From: Bryobacter sp. CoA8 C33
GTDB taxonomy: Bacteria; Acidobacteriota; Terriglobia; Bryobacterales; Bryobacteraceae
Reading direction: 5' to 3'
DNA: 58,864 bases
NCBI GenBank assembly: GCA_019931185.1
Contig: JAINDK010000011.1
Span: forward strand, 1-58,864
The notes below the pieces were generated by a model. It saw nothing but the letters and a program-made list of their open reading frames with translations, was not told where the DNA came from and made no database searches. Position 1 is the stretch's first letter; every line of letters begins with the position of its first letter. The position numbers were made by a program, and so were the translations under genes. Below, in pieces: positions 55,282 through 58,864 of the stretch.

Positions 55282-56339
55282 CGGAAGCACCTTTGTTCCC
55301 TATCTTGACGCCGCCCGAGCCGGGCTCCGCTATCCAGCGCCTGCTTTTAGGTTTCAGCGTCAACCTGAGTTTTGTCGTGTTGGTACTGACGCTGGGTCCG
55401 ACGGCTTGGCAGCCTGCCAGCAGGCACACAAGCCGGCAAATGGTACTGGTCCGGCTTCCCGATCCACAGCCCGTTCAGGCGCTGTCCGCGCCCGAAGCTC
55501 TAGCTGCGCCGCGGCGAATCCGCAAAGGTCCACTTCCCGCGGGGCGGCCCGAGCCTGCGATGCCCGAGCCTGCGATGCCCGAGCCTGCGATGCCCGAGCC
55601 TGCGATGCCCGAGCCTGCGACGCCCGAGCCTGCGACGCCCGAGCCCTCGGCCATGCCTGCGCCACCGGTTTTGGCAACGGCGCCTGTGCCGCCGGTTCGC
55701 GCTCCAATTCCTGCCGCCGTGCCCGCTCTGGTCCGGCCCCAGCCGGTATTGGGCAGCTTTGCCGATGCCAAGACCGCCGCAAAACCAAATTTTGCAAGGT
55801 CCAGCGAACTGACGCAACCCGATTTCGATCTGGCGAGAACCCAGATGGCCACCCGCCGGACGGACTCGGTGCAAGTGGGTGCGCTCGATCCGACAAGAAA
55901 TCAAGCAGTTTCGAGAAATCGGCGGGAAATGATTACAAGTATTGAATTTGAACAGCCAGCAAGGGTGCCGGCCAAGGCTGCGGCGAGTCCAGTTACAGCG
56001 GAGGCTGGCTTCGACGTACGGCTCAGCAGAGAGCCAGTACCGAGCCGCCGTCGGGTGGAGGAGGGTGGCTTCGAGCCAGTCGAGATTTTGACGAAACCGA
56101 AGCCAACGTACACGGAGGCGGCACGAAGACTGGGAATTGAAGGTGAAGTATCTCTTCGGATTCTTTTTGGAAGTGATGGGAAACTAAAAGTTTTGGGAAT
56201 TGTTCAGGGCTTAGGGTACGGACTGGACGAAAATGCGGCGAGTGCGGCGGCGCGTATTGAATTCCGTCCCGCGCGGCGTGCCGGTCGGCCCGTTGAGCAA
56301 GCTGCCGTGGTACGAGTGCAGTTCTATCTGGCGCAATAG
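55278..56339 (+). CDS. TonB-like energy transducer protein
   Basis: The 353 aa protein has one N-terminal membrane helix (LLLGFSVNLSFVVLVLTLGPTAW, about 23-45) and a Pro-rich periplasmic span including a PEPAM/PEPAT repeat (about 92-122). The C-terminal TonB domain (about 255-353) includes PKPTYTEAARRLGIEGEVSLRILFGSDGKL and ends VQFYLAQ. TonB proteins carry proton-motive energy from ExbBD to outer membrane receptors. No exbB/exbD is adjacent, so it may use a distant pair or act as an orphan. It is coupled to the M48-like gene by an ATGA overlap. Confidence 0.85.
   Translation: MTEAPLFPILTPPEPGSAIQRLLLGFSVNLSFVVLVLTLGPTAWQPASRHTSRQMVLVRLPDPQPVQALSAPEALAAPRRIRKGPLPAGRPEPAMPEPAMPEPAMPEPAMPEPATPEPATPEPSAMPAPPVLATAPVPPVRAPIPAAVPALVRPQPVLGSFADAKTAAKPNFARSSELTQPDFDLARTQMATRRTDSVQVGALDPTRNQAVSRNRREMITSIEFEQPARVPAKAAASPVTAEAGFDVRLSREPVPSRRRVEEGGFEPVEILTKPKPTYTEAARRLGIEGEVSLRILFGSDGKLKVLGIVQGLGYGLDENAASAAARIEFRPARRAGRPVEQAAVVRVQFYLAQ
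55548..55645. repeat. 15-bp tandem repeat in the TonB-like gene
   Basis: The unit CCCGAGCCTGCGATG occurs six times in a row with at most one base change, followed by a partial copy. It encodes PEPAM x4, then PEPAT x2 and PEPS. It extends the Pro-rich periplasmic arm of TonB and is likely to vary in copy number. Confidence 0.9.
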
Positions 56340-56630
56340 AGGCACAATGGGCAGTGGTCCCGCTGGCGGCAAGTGAACTTGCGGGGCTGATCGAGTCTGT
56401 TTCGAAAATGAACCAAGAATTATTCATATCTGATTGAAATGAAAAGAATTGGCCGATTTGCGATTTTCTGAATTGGCAGGAAAGTGCCTCACCTGGGGAA
56501 ACAGTCTTGCCGGGCTACTGATTGATGCTGAGCAAGTCCAAGTCTTTCAATAGCTTACCGCACAAGTAAATTGTACTTACACTTGGAAGGTGGCCTACGT
56601 TATGCCATACTGAAGTCAAAGTTCATTCCG
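56340..56630. other. AT-richer intergenic region
   Basis: 291 nt with lower GC than the flanks and no supported gene. It contains an AT-rich stretch near 56400-56450 and a short inverted repeat GGCA/TGCC near 56475-56490. No riboswitch family is recognised. A GGAAGGTGG at about 56584-56592 precedes a three-codon ATG-CCA-TAC-TGA frame at 56602, which is probably chance. Confidence 0.4.
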
Positions 56631-57989
56631 ATGGCCCAAAAGATTGTGGATGATGCAATCGTCCGCTACCAAAAAATCCTTGAATCCGCTCCCCACAATA
56701 ATTTGGAATGGACCGATGCGCTTACAGAAAAAATGAAGTCGCATGGGATGGTGTTAGGGGTCCGTTTGGCTAGTCCATTTCTGCGACCACATTTTCTTAC
56801 GCAAAAACAGTTTGAAGTGCTGACCAAGAACGGCCAATTGTTGCTGGGTGCGATCGATCGGTTGGAGTCGCTGGCGCTGTCTCAGCCGGCGCTGCTGCAG
56901 AGATGGGAATTGCTTCCAGCCGAGCGGATGCTCGCCAGCATCAACCCTGGCTATTCTTTTCCTCATGTCAGTTGTCTGATGAACGCTGTGATCGGGCAGG
57001 CGCCGCCGCGCATTGGCGGCATGCAATCCACGTCGGCTGCTGGACTCGCCTATGGGGAGATGCTTTCGGAAATGTTTTTTGACGCGGGGCCAGTTCGGGA
57101 ATTTCGCAAGAAGCATGCGTTGACGAAACTGGGCGGGACCAAACTGCTACTTTCGGCCTTATTGAAGGCCTACAAAGCCTATGGCGGCAAGCGGCAGCCG
57201 CAGATGGCGATTCTCGAGTTCAAGCAGCCTTTTCAGACGATCGATAGCGCCGAATATCTCGTTCTGTGCGAGTTGCTTCGCAAGCATGGCTACCAGACGG
57301 AATTGGTGAACCCCGAGCAACTGGATTACCGCAACGGCATGCTGAGCAAAGGCGACTACCGGATTGACCTGCTGTTTCGCGCTGCCTCGCTGCAAGAGTT
57401 CCTGCTTCGCTTTGACCTCACCCACCCTTTGGTGAAGGCTTACCGGGATGGAAAGGTGTGTGTGGTGAATTCGTTTCGCGCCGAACTCGCGCAAAAGCCG
57501 ACGATGTTCTGTCTGCTGACAGACGAGACCATCACGGCCGGATTCCCGCCGGCGGAACGAAAAGCGATCTCGGCGTTGGTTCCCTGGACGCGGACGGTCG
57601 CCGCGGGGCGCACGCAGCGCGGGCCGGAGCGGATTGACTTGATGGAATACATTTCCGCGCACAAGGATGAACTGGTTCTGTTGCCAAACGACTCGACGGG
57701 AACTTTGCCTGCATATGACGGACCCTCTACCGAGCAGAGCGCCTGGGACCGGGCGATTAAGCAAGCACTGCGCGAACGCTACGTTGTGCAGCAGCGGATC
57801 GGCGCGGAAACCAGTCGATTCCCCGTCTTGTTTTATGGTTCGATGGAATACCGTGACATGCAGGTTCAAGTGCATCCGCACGCGATGCTGGGCGAGATCA
57901 AAACCGCCACGGCCCATCTCAGCAGTGCCGAGGGTGGATTTTCGACGATGCAGGGCGCGACACCGCTTTACCTGCTCGATACGAAGTAA
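56631..57989 (+). CDS. Circularly permuted ATP-grasp-like protein
   Basis: From the ATG at 56631 the product has 452 aa (MAQKIVDDAIVRYQKIL). An earlier in-frame TTG lies at 56571. The middle and C-terminus match circularly permuted ATP-grasp proteins: YRIDLLFRAASLQEFL, HPLVKAYRDGKVCVVNSFRAELAQKPTMFCLLTDE (about 285-325), and late FYGSMEYRDMQVQVHP and AEGGFSTM. ATP-grasp enzymes ligate carboxylates to amines or thiols; no substrate can be assigned. It appears monocistronic and ends 4 nt from the convergent HPt gene. Confidence 0.55.
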   Translation: MAQKIVDDAIVRYQKILESAPHNNLEWTDALTEKMKSHGMVLGVRLASPFLRPHFLTQKQFEVLTKNGQLLLGAIDRLESLALSQPALLQRWELLPAERMLASINPGYSFPHVSCLMNAVIGQAPPRIGGMQSTSAAGLAYGEMLSEMFFDAGPVREFRKKHALTKLGGTKLLLSALLKAYKAYGGKRQPQMAILEFKQPFQTIDSAEYLVLCELLRKHGYQTELVNPEQLDYRNGMLSKGDYRIDLLFRAASLQEFLLRFDLTHPLVKAYRDGKVCVVNSFRAELAQKPTMFCLLTDETITAGFPPAERKAISALVPWTRTVAAGRTQRGPERIDLMEYISAHKDELVLLPNDSTGTLPAYDGPSTEQSAWDRAIKQALRERYVVQQRIGAETSRFPVLFYGSMEYRDMQVQVHPHAMLGEIKTATAHLSSAEGGFSTMQGATPLYLLDTK

Positions 57990-57993
57990 GATT

Positions 57994-58713
57994 TCAGGAA
58001 CAGAACCGTTCGAGACGGGGACGCAGGGATAAGAATCTGCCAGCAAGTTCGGGCAATAACTCCTTGCCGAAGACTATATCGCCGTTGTTCAAAGCTTGCT
58101 CGATCTGGCGGGCAATCGGAACGAGGGAATCGGAGCCGGCATTGGCCGCCGCGCCTCGAATCGAGTGGGCGGCCCGAGCTGAGCTTGCGATGTCGCCGGC
58201 ATCGAGGGCTTGTTCGAGCAGCAGCAATTGAGCGGGAACATCGAGCAGGAAGGCGTTTACGACCAGGCGGGCGAGTTGCTCGTTACCGAGCAAGCGTTCA
58301 ATCAACGCGCCTTCATCGAATTGCGCGAAGGCCAGCGGTCCAAGCGAAGCCAAGGCCGCCTGCCATTCGACACCCTTTGCCGAGGCCGGCAGGACCCGGT
58401 CCAGGCCGATCGATCGCGCCAGTTTCGCTGCCTCGTTCTGATCGTTGCGGCCCAGTCCATAGGGCAGTAGCCCCCAACGCGGTCCGGGCGAGCCGATTCC
58501 GGAAAGTGTGCGGGCAAGCTCAAGGGACTCCGTTATGGTAGGCCCCAAATAGAGCACGACCAGGGGCCAGGACCGGCGCAGCAAACTCGAAACAGCCTCG
58601 GCTGGCGTCCTCGCGGTCTCGATCCGTGCGGGTATGGACTTCCGCAGGAATTCCACGGCGGATGGACAGGCATCCTCGGGGCCGATTAACAATACGGTGA
58701 CAAGAGAAACCAT
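57994..58713 (-). CDS. HPt-domain protein with pseudo-receiver N-terminus
   Basis: The 239 aa product starts at ATG 58713. The C-terminal domain (about 140-235) is a histidine phosphotransfer bundle with His183 in ARAAHSIRGAAANAGS. The N-terminal ~120 residues look like a response-regulator receiver (VTVLLIGPED, then LVVLYLGPTI and later VLPASAKG). The phospho-accepting Asp expected after the third strand is absent (VLYLGPT). The first domain therefore probably docks without being phosphorylated. It is a phosphorelay component with partners encoded elsewhere. Confidence 0.75.
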   Translation of the reverse strand: MVSLVTVLLIGPEDACPSAVEFLRKSIPARIETARTPAEAVSSLLRRSWPLVVLYLGPTITESLELARTLSGIGSPGPRWGLLPYGLGRNDQNEAAKLARSIGLDRVLPASAKGVEWQAALASLGPLAFAQFDEGALIERLLGNEQLARLVVNAFLLDVPAQLLLLEQALDAGDIASSARAAHSIRGAAANAGSDSLVPIARQIEQALNNGDIVFGKELLPELAGRFLSLRPRLERFCS

Positions 58714-58864
58714 GAGTTGTTCGTCCTAGGAGCCTGTTGAAAAAATCCCCTCTTGCCGATTTCAACCCTTTCACGGGGGTCAGCAAACCATTGCCAGCCC
58801 GCTGCCGATCGATTCTGGGCCGTTTGTGGGCCAAGAATTTTCAACTCGTGAGGCCGCTTTTCGA
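58714..58864. other. Window edge, possible mobile-element terminus
   Basis: The sequence AGGAGCCTGTTGAAAAAATCC (about 58729-58749) resembles the ends of several insertion-sequence families, and a later TTTTCAACTCG recalls an inverted copy. The window stops before any transposase could be read. The region holds no supported gene. Confidence 0.25.

Noticed and set aside
56440-56570. Possible riboswitch or sigma54 promoter before the ATP-grasp-like gene
   Set aside because: No known aptamer consensus was recognised and the GG/GC spacing does not fit a sigma54 site.

Overview
The window is about 59 kb of GC-rich, tightly packed bacterial chromosome. The gene content suggests an Acidobacteriota member of the Bryobacterales/Solibacter type: a very large Oar-like TonB-dependent receptor with a carboxypeptidase-regulatory domain, many Tat/Sec-exported enzymes, a DUF4175-BatA-DUF58-MoxR-DUF4159 operon, and a family-specific GalU-like/fucokinase-like pair. 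This placement is inferred from gene families, not from a marker-gene tree. No rRNA, tRNA, CRISPR array, prophage or complete insertion sequence was seen.

Layout. 1-5752: a partial gene, then a minus-strand translation/nucleotide operon (rplM-rpsI-rpsB-tsf-pyrH-frr, plus an unknown exported protein) behind a good sigma70-type promoter. 5836-10712: an exported beta-propeller protein, a DegP/HtrA protease, an EamA permease and an M20 peptidase. 10745-18293: a TonB receptor followed by a lactonase, an N-acetylneuraminate-lyase-like aldolase and an SDR, meeting a convergent L-rhamnonate-dehydratase-like enzyme. Together these families match the steps of a non-phosphorylative (deoxy)sugar oxidation route. 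18386-22458: a GalU-like protein lacking the nucleotide-binding signature, translationally coupled to a fused fucokinase-like/UDPGP-like protein. 22481-29572: gamma-glutamyltransferase, an RNase H-like/TPR protein, lipoyl synthase, glutamate formimidoyltransferase and an ABC-2 exporter. 29632-30576: an HDOD protein.

30573-44427 is a 14 kb minus-strand operon of eight genes: DUF4175, BatA-like VWA, DUF58, MoxR ATPase, a TPR/HExxH peptidase-MA-like protein, a caspase-fold-like protein apparently without its catalytic Cys, a second VWA/GATase-like membrane protein and DUF4159. It looks like a cell-envelope MoxR-VWA system carrying two protease-related accessory proteins.

44559-58864: citrate synthase, a FecR-like secreted protein, an M14 carboxypeptidase with a lipoprotein, a molybdopterin oxidoreductase, a Tat-exported sulfatase (TTG start), the decayed remains of an alpha/beta hydrolase gene, an M48-like protein with a broken HExxH coupled to a TonB-like protein, a circularly permuted ATP-grasp-like protein, and a pseudo-receiver/HPt protein. 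The last ~130 bases may be the edge of a mobile element.

Six convergent gene ends occur in the window. At four of them the two stop codons overlap within a single 4-nt TTAG or CTAG, which leaves no room for a conventional intergenic terminator.
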